A stretch of DNA of 64,000 nucleotides, taken from Corythucha ciliata (lineage: Eukaryota > Arthropoda > Insecta > Hemiptera > Tingidae). Shown here in pieces: positions 52,643 through 63,680 of the stretch. The position numbers and the translations under genes were made by a program. The notes under the pieces are model-generated. The model ran no database searches and was not told the origin of the DNA. It saw nothing but the letters and a program-made list of their open reading frames with translations. The stretch lies in assembly GCA_038030265.1 (NCBI GenBank), contig CM075942.1:13970029-14034028 (forward strand). The letters run 5' to 3'. Position 1 is the first letter of the stretch. Each line of letters starts with the position of its first letter.

Positions 52643-55600
52643 ATGGCTTCAAATTACCCTTCAGAGACACGTCGACCGCCCAGATCAAATGTCGGAGTTC
52701 ATTTTGTCGGGGACGACGACGTAGACACTTTAGTTGATGTTCCTAAAGGTATTTACCCGATTAATTTTCCCCTAAATTCGCTCGCATGAACTTGTATTCT
52801 TAAAAAATACACAGGAAGGAAAAGATGTAACAGATATAGTACTTCGAGACAGATTGCCAGTCGTTCCGAGACACCCACCGCTATTCTCACAAAGTCCGGT
52901 CCCAAGATACTGCAGAGACATGACGATGAGTCCACTCCTACGCGGCGTATCACCCGTCGACAGTCAACCGCTACTCCCCTCAAAGTCGACGAAAAGGACG
53001 ATGTCTCGGCCGACTTTGAAGGGCTTCACATTGAGACGCCCGGAAAGGTGGACAAGCCGACCTCAGGTGCAGTACTTGAGCACTGAGAGAGGTATATACA
53101 TATACAGCAATTTGCAAGTTTCTCATTTGAATTACAGCTTTATACGAAAACGAAGAGAAAATGATCGGCTTCCCCACTAATCGTCCCAGGCAGTCAATCA
53201 AGCAGAAGGCCTTCGAGACCGTTTCAAAGGCTTCAGAAACACCGAAACAGTCACCATCAACCATTCCGAAGCAGACACCTGCAAAGACAGTCTCAACGCC
53301 ATATTCCACCAGAGGCAGATTAAAAAAAAGTGAGTCACAGTCGAATCACCCAGTAGCGGTCACTCTCCTGGCACAGTGACCAGATTAGGCTATAAACCGC
53401 ACGTTAGGCCATTTTTAGAGGCTCCTTCGTGGTTGAAATTGAGGGGGAAATGAGCCAACCCCGCGAAATTTCGTTTTTGAAAGATGCAAACCCACGCAGT
53501 TGGTTTCGGAGTAAATTCTGCGAAATTTGGGATTTGAAAGAGCTAATTCTTGTCAGCAAGCGAGTCTTGTCAGCAAAATTGGTTGGTTGCGTGGCCATAT
53601 TCTTGTTTGGTCATTTTATGGGTGCTGAAAGCCCGTTTAGCCATTTTCCATTACTCCATTTGGAGAGCGCGAATGGACATTTTTGAGAACGCCAATATTG
53701 TCAGTCTGACACTATCATGGCGTTTTGGCTATTTTTCAATGAATCGTTAGTTGATTCATTTTGACTTATTATTTCTCAATAATAAGTCTTTGTAATTGTA
53801 TCGCAAAAAAATTTTTTTGACCCCCCCTCAAAATTTATAGTTTTACGTTTCAAAGTGCGTAGAATCCAAATCTGCAATAAAAAAAAAAAAAGTCCATCCG
53901 CCGTCCGGGCCATATCTTGCCCTAGGATTGCTCGAAAAAACTCGTTCTTTCGCACATAGACTCCATTTGGGGTCTAGTTGGTCCTAACATCTGATCAGTT
54001 TGATCAAATAATTCCCTGGGGTTTTATGGGCCAAAAGCGGGTCCAAAATGGGGATTTTCAAAGGATTTGGGATCATAGGGGTGTGGGGTGTCGATTTTCA
54101 TGTAATTTCAAGCCGGATTTGACTACATCGATGAATATTAAACCCACAGTCGAAATAATAAGGCATTTTTGATTATATTGTGAATGTTAAATTATTTAGG
54201 TAATTGTTTAATTATTTGAGTATAACATTCTGTGTTCATTGAGTGAGGAGACAAGTTTTCTTGTGGTACCTGTCCGTCAGCAGGATTATTTGGAAGTCTG
54301 TGTTTATTGACGGGTGACGGGGAAATTTGTTTGCGAACTGCGGATGCCTTGAAAATGGGGTGCACTTACCCCGAAACTAGTCGGCATATTTAAAATATAA
54401 TAAAGAATGTTATACTCAATTAATTAAACAATTACCTTAATAAGGCATTGTTCGATAATTCGCAGCGTTTTATTTAAGGATTGAAATGCTCAGGTTGGCT
54501 ATTATTAAGGTGTTAGGCGGGATGTAGTGGTGCTTTTGGTAACAAAAACGCTGCGAATTATCGAACAACGCCTTATTATTTCGACTGTGGGTTTATTATT
54601 CATCGATGTAGTCAAATCCGGCTTGAAATTACATGAAAATCGACACCCCACACCCCTATGATCCCAAATCCTTTGAAAATCCCCATTGTGGACCCGCTTT
54701 TGGCCCATAAAACCCCAGGGAGTTATTTGATCAAACTGATCAGATGTTAGGACCAACTAGACCCCAAATGGAGTCTATGTGCGAAAGAACGAGTTTTTTC
54801 GAGCAATCCTAGGGCAAGATATGGCCCGGGCGGCGGGCGGACATTTTTTTTTTATTGCAGATTTGGATTCTACGCACTTTGAAACGTAAAACTACAAATT
54901 TTGAGGGGGGGTCAAAAAAAAGACTTATTATTGAGAAATAATAAGCGAAAATTCGTTGAAGAGATGTCGTCTGCACACACTTTTATTGTTTTTAACCAAA
55001 ACCGGTTTTCACCCAGTTAGAGCATCCACAATGATCAGTTTGGCTATTTTTAAGGGCCTATTGAATCAGATTTGCCAATTTTGTGGCGTAAATAGCAAGT
55101 TCGGCTATTTGTAGGGCACGATCAGGTTAGACATTTTCAAGAAGCAAATCGTTAGTCTGGCGTTTTTGGAGCACGAATGGTTCGTTTTGCCATTTTCAGA
55201 GCACGAATATTAGCCAGTTTAAGGCCTGTTTTACACGAGTAAGTTTTTGTTCAAAAATGTGTTCAATCTGATCACAACCAGATGATTTGAGGCAGGGAAC
55301 ATCTGTCAATTTTTTTTCAAAATGGCTAATTTGTTCAAAAAACTTACTCGTGTGAAAGGGGCCTAACAGAGCCAATTGGTACATTTCAGGGCGTGAATGG
55401 CCAGTTAGGAAATTTTTAGGGCACAATTATTCAGTTTAGCCATGCTTAGGGTCAACTAAGTCAGTTATTACTATTTTAATTCGTGAATATCCATTTTAGC
55501 CTTAACTAGAACGCATTCAGTCTTTTTCATAATTTTTATAGAGCTAGAAGAGTTTAGCCATTTTTCGTGTGAAGTTCAGTCAGATTTGCTAATTTTGGGG

Positions 55601-58600
55601 TGCGAATGGAGAGTTTTTTTAGGGCATAATTATCAGATTTACAAATTTTAGGGCGTAAATAGCTAGGGCTCGTCTGTTTAGAAATTTTCAAGGAGCAAGT
55701 TGTCAGTTTGGCAATTTTGTTGCGCGAACGGTTCGTTTTGCCATTTTCAGGACATTAATTTTGGGCTAAGATTTGCCAATTTCAGGGCGTTTGGCTATTT
55801 TTAGGACACACATTTTTAGCTTGGGCATTTTACGATTAGCTAATTATCAGTTTTGTTTTCATTTTTGAATTTTTTCAGGTCAGATTTTCCTATTTTAGAG
55901 CGTGGATAGCCAGTTTGACCTTTAATAGAACGCTTTTAGTCATTTTCGTCATTTTTATAGAACTTCAATTCCTAGTTTTTGGAGCACTAAACTCGATCGG
56001 TTTTCATTTTCAGTCAGAGTTGCCAATTTTGGGGCGGGAATAGAGAGTCTGGCTATTTTTAGGGCCAATTGAGTCAGATTTGCCAATTTTAGGGCGTAAA
56101 TAGCTGGTTTGGCTTGATCGTCGAAGTTAAGCCATTTTTCGCGTGATCTGAGTCAGATTCGCCACTTTTAGGTCGTGAATAGTCAGATGTGATTTTTTTC
56201 AGGGCATGATTGGACATTATTGTATATGGGTGCTCAATTTAGTCATTTATTGAGCGGGAATCATCAGTTTAATTACCAATGGTCGGTTTGCCATTTTTAG
56301 GGCATTCATTTCCGGTTTAGCCATTAATAGGCTATTAAAATATGGGGCGTGAATTGCAAGTTTGATCATTTTTAGGGTGAAATATGTCAGATCAGCCATT
56401 GTCAAGGCGCGCATCGACAGTATTTTGTTAGTTTGGGGTGATTAATATGGAGAGGGATTAGCCATATCAATTATTTTTAGGCCGCAAGTAGTCAGTTGAG
56501 CCATTTTTAGCAGAGCGAAAATACCAAAATATCGCAAAAGTTCTTCAAAAAATCATTCACTCCGGGGTTAGTCATTGGAAGATCCAATTTTGTGAGTTTA
56601 GTCCTTTAAAAAATCAATTTTGAGTGTTTGGATAATCTACAATCAGATTTGTGGGGTTTCCACCTTTTAGAAGCTAATTTCGCGAGTTTTTGAAAACTCC
56701 ATTTTTCAGGTTCTGGTTTTTCAACAAACCAATTTCGAGGGCTTTACGCGACATGTAATAAGATTAAAATAAGAAATAGTTACCAAAATATTATATGATG
56801 TGAGGTTACTTGGCGATAACGGGCCTAAGTCGTTAAAAAAACTAATTTCATGTGTTCACGTGTTTCTGTAAAAATAAGTCAATTTTACGGGTTTGGGTAA
56901 TAAAAATCAATTTTCTGGGGTTTGCCACCTTTCAAGAAACCAATTTCGCGGATCTGCCTCGTTAAAGTGCGATCGAGAGCGATAGATCTCGGAACTCTAG
57001 GCTGGTCCGCACGTGAGTGAGAGACGATAGGCTGAAACCCTGCGATTGCGTCAAGTCAGACGAACCTGCGGTTTTGGCCTGTCGTTGGCCACTCGCGTGC
57101 TAGGCAGAAACCCGCGGGCCTGGCCCTACGGTTCTGGTCTGTCAAAAAAAAAAAAAAAATCTCGTTCGCGTATGACTAGGTAATAAAACCAATTTCATGG
57201 TTTGGCGGGCTTGTTTCTTCTTACAAAAAAACAATTTCGCGGGATTTGGTAGTTAAAAAACGAATTTCGTGAGTTGAACTCAATTTCGCGGATTTTGGTT
57301 GGTCAACAATAATTTTTTAGGGTTTCCATCGCCAAGAAAGCATGGATCTGCCTTTTTAAAAAAGGAAAAAAATGCAGCTTTGGCTCTTTTAAAGATCAAT
57401 TTTGCGGCTTTAACTCTTCAAAATCCCAATTTTGTGGTTTTGGCTATCAGAAAAAAGCAATTTCGTTCGCCTAAAAAAAATCTTGTTTTGACTCTTCTAA
57501 TGACCAATTTCGTAGGATGTGGGATTGGCAACGCGGTTGTCCGCTATGTCAACATTTTCCCTGTTTACTGTCAGCTGTGGGGGGGGGGGGAATAGTGCTC
57601 TGGAGCTGTGACCGGTGGTGGTGTCCAGCTGATAATGAGCTGTCACGACGTGCTGGGCTATCATTCAACTGGCTGGTTCCCCGAGAGGGAATACCGTTGC
57701 CATGACTGCTATAGGAAGCGCTTGGAGTGTCCTGGCCTTCAATGGGCCTTGGGCTGATCAAGCACGGCCCGGAAGACCACAACCCGCGGTCTCTTTCAAG
57801 GAGTGTATCAGGCAACTCTGTCGGTGACGCACGAGCGGTAATGTAAACGCTGCGACAAAAGGTGTACACCACTTGAGCCGTTGTTTCGAAAAGCTGTTTA
57901 CACTGTCATGACGCCCCTTGATTCAAATGAAACATAAAAAATTACAGGAATCGGCGAGGAAGCCACTCGTCAACAGTTTGACGAATTGATGGAAGATTTG
58001 GACAGTGACTATAAACCCAGTGAGTCGTCGTCCGAAAGCGAAGAATCATCGGATGACATGAGTGTTCTACCTTTGGAGGATATCGGCAAACCTATCCCGA
58101 GAAAAACCTTCAACGATTCCCGTCGAAGAACCCGTGAAAAGATATCCGTCATCGTAAGAAAAATTTTGAAACAACCTCTTTGTCAGTCTTCCTAAATGGT
58201 GTCGTTCCAACAGCCATTTCAAGCTGCGGAATATTTTGAAAGGCAAGGCATGAAATCCGTCACGTCGAACAATACTTTGAATAAATTGAAAGCAGACAAA
58301 TTCTGCCGACGGGAATTGCACAAGTTGTTAAAACAAATCAAGACGGCTCACGCCCGAGCTCTCGACGATCTCAAAAAGGACCACCAGGGAAACTACAAAA
58401 GGTGGATGCTGGCAATGAGGTTTGTTTTTAGGAGAAAAATTATTTTATATTTTCATTTAAACTATGGAGATTCATTTTAGCGAGGGTTACAACGTACTAC
58501 TGTACGGGGTTGGGTCCAAAATTGGAATTTTGAATGATTTTGGAAAAAACTACTTGAACGACCGGAGTATAACTGCCTTTGTGAACGGTTTTTTTCCTGG

Positions 58601-59497
58601 TACTACCTTGAAGGAGGTGAGAATTTTATCAATCCTTCCCATTTTTTCCAATGCTCCTGATGATTTTGACCGTTTTTCCAGATATTCGAAGAAATAGCTT
58701 TTGAGGTCCTTAAATTGGACTCCATTTCAACCGATCCTCGCGATGCGATTGCCGAGATCGAACAGTGCCTTAGACCAAAATGGAGAGATCACCTGTTTCT
58801 TCTTGTTAGCAATATCGACGGCGAAGTACTTCGAGCGGACAAAATCCAGTCAACTCTCGCGGAGCTAGCCGCTTTGCCTAAAGTTCACATGGTTGCCACT
58901 TGTGATCACATTAACGCTCCTTTGTGTGAGTTCTCTCGATTTTTTTTCATTTTTTTTTTTTTTTACCTTGGACTACTAAACCGTTTGTACAAAAAGTATG
59001 GGATCAAAAAAAGTTGAGTCAATTCAATTTCATTTGGGAGGATGTTACCAGTCTCATTCCATACACGGTTGAGACAAGCTATGAAAACTCCCTAATGATT
59101 GAGAATTCCGGCGACATGGCTCTCGCGTCTCTTCGAAATGTCTTCAGATCCCTCAACGCCAACTCGAAAAAAATATTCAAAACCCTCCTAGACTACCAAT
59201 TACAAGAAGGAGGAAATAAAAATTATCCCGGTGAATATTATGGATCATTTTCCCATGTCAAACTGTTTTATTGTAATATTTCCTTCTGTTTTTATCCAAA
59301 AAGGCATGAGTTTCTCCAAATTGTATCAACTGTGTCGCCAAAATTTCATCGTCAGCTCCGATCTAGCTCTTCGAACCCAATTGACCGAATATACCGACCA
59401 TAATTTGGTCAAGTGGAAAAGTGACACCGACCATCTATTGATTCTCGTCGACCGTACCGCTCTGGAACAGTTCCAGGCGGAAATTCAGTCTGTTTAA
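52643..59497 (+). CDS. Orc2: Origin recognition complex subunit 2, nine exons
   Basis: Exons 52643-52748, 52815-53066, 53138-53329, 57948-58153, 58214-58419, 58481-58616, 58682-58925, 58997-59230 and 59304-59497 join in frame with GT-AG introns and encode 589 aa; vertebrate ORC2 is about 577. ORC binds origins in the nucleus and loads the MCM helicase with Cdc6 and Cdt1. The N-terminal third is basic/acidic and disordered (RRITRRQSTATPLK, SESSSESEESSDD). Exon 5 begins the conserved part (QAAEYFERQGMKS). Exon 6 holds the AAA+-like core (NVLLYGVGSKIGILNDFGKN, AFVNGFFPGTTLKE) and exon 7 the Walker-B-like strand (HLFLLVSNIDGEVLRADKIQ). Exons 8-9 hold the winged-helix C-terminus (NFIVSSDLALRTQLTEYTDH, LVKWK). 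As usual for ORC2, the ATPase motifs look degenerate. Intron 3 is 4.6 kb and packed with repeats; other introns are 60-73 nt, apart from introns 1-2 (66 and 71 nt). Exon 2's donor at 53067 is chosen because the frame stops beyond it. Confidence 0.93.
53763..54954. mobile_element. Foldback element in ORC2 intron 3, ~400-bp arms
   Basis: The left arm (53763-about 54165) and right arm (about 54540-54954) are near-identical inverted repeats, passing TTTCAAAGTGCGTAGAATCC, CATAGACTCCATTTGGGGTC and GTAATTTCAAGCCGGATTTG. The outer end GACTTATTATTTCTCAATAA then TAAGTC is itself a palindrome; a stray copy of this end sits at about 61899-61925. An inner hairpin at about 54441-54575 (GCGTTTT...AACGCTGCGAATTATC) and a nested MITE (54199-54441) fill the middle. 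Confidence 0.88.
54199..54441. mobile_element. MITE nested in the intronic foldback, ~243 bp
   Basis: The left end AGGTAATTGTTTAATTATTT followed by GAGTATAACATTCT is the inverse of the right end AGAATGTTATACTC followed by AATTAATTAAACAATTACCT. The interior is noncoding and unique in the window. Confidence 0.8.
55000..56520 (+). repeat. Family F2 ~30-bp repeat array
   Basis: Quasi-periodic units with words GCCATTTTTAGGGCGTGAAT and AGTCAGATTTGCCAATTTTA, repeated dozens of times with strong divergence at about 30-50 bp spacing. It also appears at 53400-53760 before the foldback. It is restricted here to ORC2 intron 3 and differs from F1. Confidence 0.75.
55219..55366. mobile_element. MITE-like TIR element, ~148 bp, in ORC2 intron 3
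   Basis: Left TTAAGGCCTGTTTTACACGA, right TCGTGTGAAAGGGGCCTAA; arms continue with GTAAGTTTTTTG inverted. The left ~100 bp match 15153-15250, the outer element there. Confidence 0.82.
56560..57520 (+). repeat. Family F3 ~30-bp repeat array with a GC-rich insert
   Basis: Units such as ACCAATTTCGCGGATCTGCC, CAATTTTGCGGCTTTAACTC and TTCAAAATCCCAATTTTGTG. The stretch 56965-57150 is GC-richer and unrelated (contains GCGGTTTTGGCCTGTC and CTACGGTTCTGGTCTGTC), ending in an A run. Confidence 0.7.
57521..57947. other. GC-richer stretch at the end of ORC2 intron 3
   Basis: Composition differs from the surrounding A/T-rich repeats, and a 12-G run sits at 57579-57590. A 107-codon frame runs on the minus strand (57549-57872), rich in S, P and T, with no domain I recognise. 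I do not call it a gene; it may be an old insertion. Confidence 0.4.
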
Positions 59498-59666
59498 GTG
59501 CCAAAAAGAATGGTATGGAAGGAGCGAGGAACCAAATATGATTTAGTAAACTTTTTTTTGCATTTTTGAAATGGTTTTTGTTGTTGCTTTTTTGCCCGCC
59601 TCTATTAGGTACGAGACTAATCATTTAATAGTTAAAATTCCCCGTTCCTCATATTTTATCAGGAAT

Positions 59667-59894
59667 TCATTTTTTACTTCTCGTTATAGCGCCAAGCCTT
59701 TTCATCCAAGCCTCGTCTTCCTTTCGTCGAGTCCAAGCGATTTTTATCTCGACCAAGCGTTTCACCAAGAAAACCGCGAAAACGATCGCGATGAGAAAAA
59801 TCACTGGAAAATACCAAAATGAAAATGCCATGGAAAAGGTGTTTGTCGCCTCTCTGGTCCTTTCCTCATCACTGCGCCATTCGACCAAACTCAT
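59667..59894 (-). CDS. Candidate small single-pass membrane protein, 75 aa
   Basis: I do not recognise the family. The protein starts MSLVEWRSDEERTREATN (charged N-terminus). One strong membrane segment at about residues 25-43 follows (FWYFPVIFLIAIVFAVFLV). The tail is amphipathic and basic (KRLVEIKIAWTRRKEDEAWM), ending SKK. This well-ordered layout is unlike the repeat-derived frames around. It ends 170 bp from the ORC2 stop in tail-to-tail arrangement, as compact neighbouring genes often do. It may be a whole small protein or one exon of a longer gene; an AG before the GTGATT at about 59803 could act as a splice acceptor instead. No signal peptide is obvious. Confidence 0.5.
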   Translation of the reverse strand: MSLVEWRSDEERTREATNTFSMAFSFWYFPVIFLIAIVFAVFLVKRLVEIKIAWTRRKEDEAWMKRLGAITRSKK

Positions 59895-60034
59895 TTACCC
59901 GAGAGAAACTCAAAGAATTTTTGCGTGGTGTGTTTAAAATATATAAAATGTTTTATTGCTTCCCATATGTTAAACAAAGGCCCAACCTCGGCCAAAAACT
60001 AGCGCTTTTCTTGTGTTTTGCGCGTCTCATGAAA

Positions 60035-60178
60035 TCAACTCGTGTTCGACGAAATTGTCATTTTGACTTTACTGGCTTTGTACAACTTCATAGCGAAGTA
60101 GACACCGTACACAGACAGCATGACCCATAGAAGCAGTAGCAATGTCCATAACTCGTAGCGACACCAGAGAAACTTCAT
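60035..60178 (-). CDS. Candidate micropeptide or exon, single membrane segment, 47 aa
   Basis: The frame begins MKFLWCRYELWTLLLLLWVM, continues LSVYGVYFAMKLYKASKV and stops at TGA (60035-60037). It has one hydrophobic segment of about 20 residues flanked by basic residues, a layout seen in small membrane regulators. It lies 140 bp upstream of the 75-aa frame on the same strand, so the two could be exons of one gene or a pair of small genes; the only donor I see (GTAAAG, within the AAAGCCAGTAAAGTC segment) does not give an in-frame join to the 75-aa frame. Unrecognised; no expression evidence. Confidence 0.35.
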   Translation of the reverse strand: MKFLWCRYELWTLLLLLWVMLSVYGVYFAMKLYKASKVKMTISSNTS

Positions 60179-62025
60179 AAATCCTCATGGAGTGAGATTT
60201 GATTGGTTTTTCGTTTCATTTGACAGATTCTCGCGGATTATCTTGTGGGATATTTTTCATTGAAGAAATTAAAAATGGGTGGGTCCCTACAGTTTTTTGA
60301 TACCCACGTGTTTGATGTTAGAGAAAAGGGAGTTCAATGATTTTAGATTGAAGTGGCATATTTTGTATGCCTACAGAATAGAGAAAGTCCCGGATGCACT
60401 TCATCACCGGTGCGTGTTGTGTTGTGGAGGGGGGAAAGGGTTACGGGCACTCCTTGAACCCGATTTTTTTGGCCATAAAAGTCAGCAACTGACAATTCAG
60501 CCAAGACTGGACTTTTGACGTCATGGTTTTTCCCCCGCTCGTTTGGCCATAAACACGGGACCGCAAGAAAAACTGACGAAGCCCCGGCTCCAAAAACTCA
60601 AGTACCCTGCCGGGTGATCCGTCCCCCTCTTAAAATTGACTCTGCCCAAATGGCACAGAGTAATATCAACTCAAACCCATTCTCGGCTGCCCTAAAAAGG
60701 ATCGGTCAGTCAATGACGCAGGCGCAATTATCTTCTCGAAACCAAACGCGCAAAACTGACGAGCCTAACTCCAAAATTTTGCCTTCAGAGAGCCAAGCTC
60801 GCGATATCATTTTCTTCAATGCGCGGAACGAGCGAAATTGGTCTATTTAAGAATGAAAGCCGCAAAATTGGATATCTGAAACAACCATGCCAACAAAATG
60901 GTTTTTAAGGAAGCAAAATCCGCCGAACTTGCGGCCTTTAAACGAGCCAAACTCCAAAATCTGGCATCGGAGAATAGACAAGCCCGCGATTTTTTTTTTT
61001 TATGAGAGATATTGGTTTTTAAACAGCCAAAGCCACGAAATTTGTTTCCCGAAAGAGCCATCCCGTGAAATTGTTTGTTTGGCAGTTTACACTCAATTCG
61101 TTTTCGGCAGCAGCCAAACATTTCAATTAGTTTTCAATGAGGCACGAATTCCGTGTCCAAGGAGTAGTAAAAAGCAATTGAGCCACGTCACTCGATATTT
61201 GTTCATGCAATGGGCGGTTTTCTCTGAAGCGGACGTCGACGTGGGCAGTAAACGCCGGGCCTGTACAGCCCCTGCTGTATAAGACAAATTAAGAAAATTT
61301 CACCGAAGGTGCATTCCAGTCTCTGTTTTCAACTCAGATGACCAGAGATTCTTGTTCCCAGTCTCATCAGCTCAAAATGCTCGGTTTTTGACACTCTGTG
61401 AAGCCTTACCAATGCCTCTTACGGGCGTCCAGGCCTAAACTCGTCAGCTAATCCTGTTTGAGGGACTCATAAACCGCGTTTGGCTCTCAAACCAGAACAC
61501 AGTGAAAATTGGCCCTTGCTGACCCACCGTGAAGTGGAGAAATTCGTTCGAAACAAATGACCTACGCAAAACGCTCTGCCACTTTGAGGGGCTGTAGCGT
61601 GCCCTGAGAGGGGTTTGGCCATAACCGTCTGCATTTATCAATACGAGTTTCTGGTGAGGGATCTGGCGGGGCAAGAAAGGCGAAGAAGGCTAATTGACAG
61701 CTAAAATTGACGAACAACTTTTTTTTTTCACCTGCTTTTCTGGTAAAATGAAGAGATATACCTGCAAAATAACATCATTGGCAGCTATGCTATAAATATC
61801 TGTGAAAATGTGAGTTTAGATCTAAAATATCCTTCAAATAGTAAGTTTGTAATCTTACCCTTCGCGATAAATTGCAGTTTCGGGATTTTTTTTTTTTTGA
61901 CTCATTATTTCTCAATAATAAGTCTTTGTAATCGTATTTTTTTTTTTTGGAGACCATGGGGCCCGGGCTAGCCAGAGACGACAGTACTCAAAGCCTGACA
62001 AATAATAGTAATGAAATTACGGCAC
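60179..62025. other. Noncoding DNA with F3-like and R-like traces
   Basis: 60560-61130 contains reverse F3-type words (GCCAAACTCCAAAATCTGGC, AGCCAAGCTCGCGA). 61430-61670 has words related to the family R edges (GAGGGACTCATAAACCGCG). 61899-61925 is a stray copy of the palindromic end of the ORC2 intron foldback. No gene is recognised. Confidence 0.45.
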
Positions 62026-62760
62026 TCTGAGCTAAAATTATTTCATTCTGGTATGCAAGTTTTGGGTCTAATTGCTAGTTTTCGGTATTTGTCCTCTTGG
62101 AATTGCCAGTTTCCGGTGTTTATTTCCGCGAAATTGTTTTTTGTGGCTCGAACTCCACGACCAACAGTAGACGAAGCCCATACGCCGTACCCTTAAAAAA
62201 AAAAATCAACATTTTGGAGGCAAAAATTGATGTTTCCAGATACAATTTTCGTGAAATTGCAAGTTTCAAGGACTATGTTGTCTAGGCAGCCCCGACTGCG
62301 CCCATACCGCGACGAATGGCGCCGTGTAATAGCAACATTTAGAGATAGATATTAGTGAGTTTCTATATTCAGGTACTAATTTGAGCATAATTACAAGGCT
62401 GAATATTGGAGGAAATGAAAGTTTCGGGACTTCGGGTGTTAATTTATTTAAGCGAAATTACCAGTTAAGGGTCTTAGTTTGAGCATAATTTGTTTTTGGG
62501 CCTTTTTTCTAGAGGCGGAGAATCCATTGGTTTGATGGCCGAATATCCGCGGCAATGTGACTTTCGGGTACTAATTCCCGTGAAAAGGCAAATTTCTGGG
62601 CTTAATTCCAACGAAACAGGAAGTTTTGGGTCTTAACTTCAGTGACATTACGAGATTCGGTTCTTAATTTTAGCGAAATTGCAAGTTCCGGGGCGTGTTT
62701 ATTAAGTGACCGCTTCCCTCGTGGCTCTGTCGACCCCGATATTGCCCAATGTTTGATGAA
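62026..62760. repeat. Family F4 ~30-bp repeat
   Basis: Units such as GCGAAATTGCAAGTTCCGGG, AATTGCCAGTTTCCGGTG and GTGAAATTGCAAGTTTCAAG, each followed by TCTTAATTT-like words. The orientation is opposite to most F4 at 13100-14600. Confidence 0.65.
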
Positions 62761-63066
62761 CACTGCCAAATTACATTATTCGGTGCTTAATAAATGAAAT
62801 TATTGTATGTTTTGGATCCTTGGAATACCTCTACCGACGCCCAAGCACATACATGAATAATCTCAAGCCCTGGAATTGTAGACTGCTTGTAAGACGATTT
62901 TTCTGCAGACGTGATGAGGTTTGTTCAAAAACAGAAGAAAAAAAAACAACGGGCTCTTAACTCGTAGGGGGGATTGTGAATACGCAGCCGGGACCGCCAG
63001 CTAAACATGGTCAGTGGCACTCATAAACTGCGCATGGCTCAGATCAAAACACTTTATAAGAAAAAG
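62761..63066. other. Noncoding spacer
   Basis: Nothing recognised beyond a short A run near 62938-62946. Confidence 0.4.
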
Positions 63067-63680
63067 TTTGGTTCCGGCAGCAGCTTGTCGGGTAAAGTGC
63101 ATTTCATTTATCCGGTCATGCACCATTTATACGGTAATCGTTTAAGTTTGAATGAGATCATCATATTATAAATGAAATTCAGGCCGCGATAGAAATTCAA
63201 AATCAATTTTATAAAGTCCTCCTGTCGCACTCTTGCTGAAGATAAAATCGCTCTCTGCAGGGAAGAATACTGGTACAACTCAAAAACGTTTTTCTGAACA
63301 ATCCGGTTTGGATTAATTTAATTTAATCCAAACTGGATTGTTCAGAAAAGCTTATTTGAGTTGTACCAGTATTCTTCCCAGTGAGCGAATTGACGGAGAG
63401 AAAAAATGCGTACAACATCGGTATCATGCCAAAATTTTTGGACTAACGAACAATTCAATTTTAAATTGTATCTAGTCTAGCCCCCTGCGCCAGGAACATG
63501 GGGAAATTCCAGCCTTTGACATTTTTTTTGAACAGTTGATTTTGAATTTCTATCGCGGCCTGCATTTCATTTATAATATGATGATCTCATTCAAACTTAA
63601 ACGATTACCGGATAAATGGTGCATGACCGGATAAATGAAATGCACTTTACCCGACAGGCTGCTGTCAGAACAAAACTTTT
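63067..63680. mobile_element. Foldback element, ~610 bp
   Basis: The outer arms (63067-63210 and 63530-63680) pair: AAAGTGCATTTCATTTATCC with GGATAAATGAAATGCACTTT, and CGCGATAGAAATTCAAAATC with GATTTTGAATTTCTATCGCG. The centre (63264-63380) is a second, nearly perfect palindrome (GAAGAATACTGGTACAACTC...GAGTTGTACCAGTATTCTTC) with the midpoint at about 63322. The sequence between arms and centre does not pair. The right arm merges into the SINE-like repeat that follows. Confidence 0.85.

Larger units (their letters stand above)
53330..57947 (+). other. ORC2 intron 3, repeat-filled, 4.6 kb
   Basis: Donor GTGAGT at 53330, acceptor ATTACAG ending at 57947. Contents in order: F2-like units (53400-53760), a large foldback with a nested MITE (53763-54954), F2 units with another MITE (55000-56520), F3 units (56560-57520), then a GC-richer unclassified stretch (57520-57900). 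Every other intron of the gene is 60-73 nt, so the expansion is confined to this one. Confidence 0.85.

Noticed and set aside
57549..57872. 107-codon minus-strand gene within ORC2 intron 3
   Set aside because: Unusual GC-rich composition but no domain, start context or splice evidence; reported only as an odd stretch.
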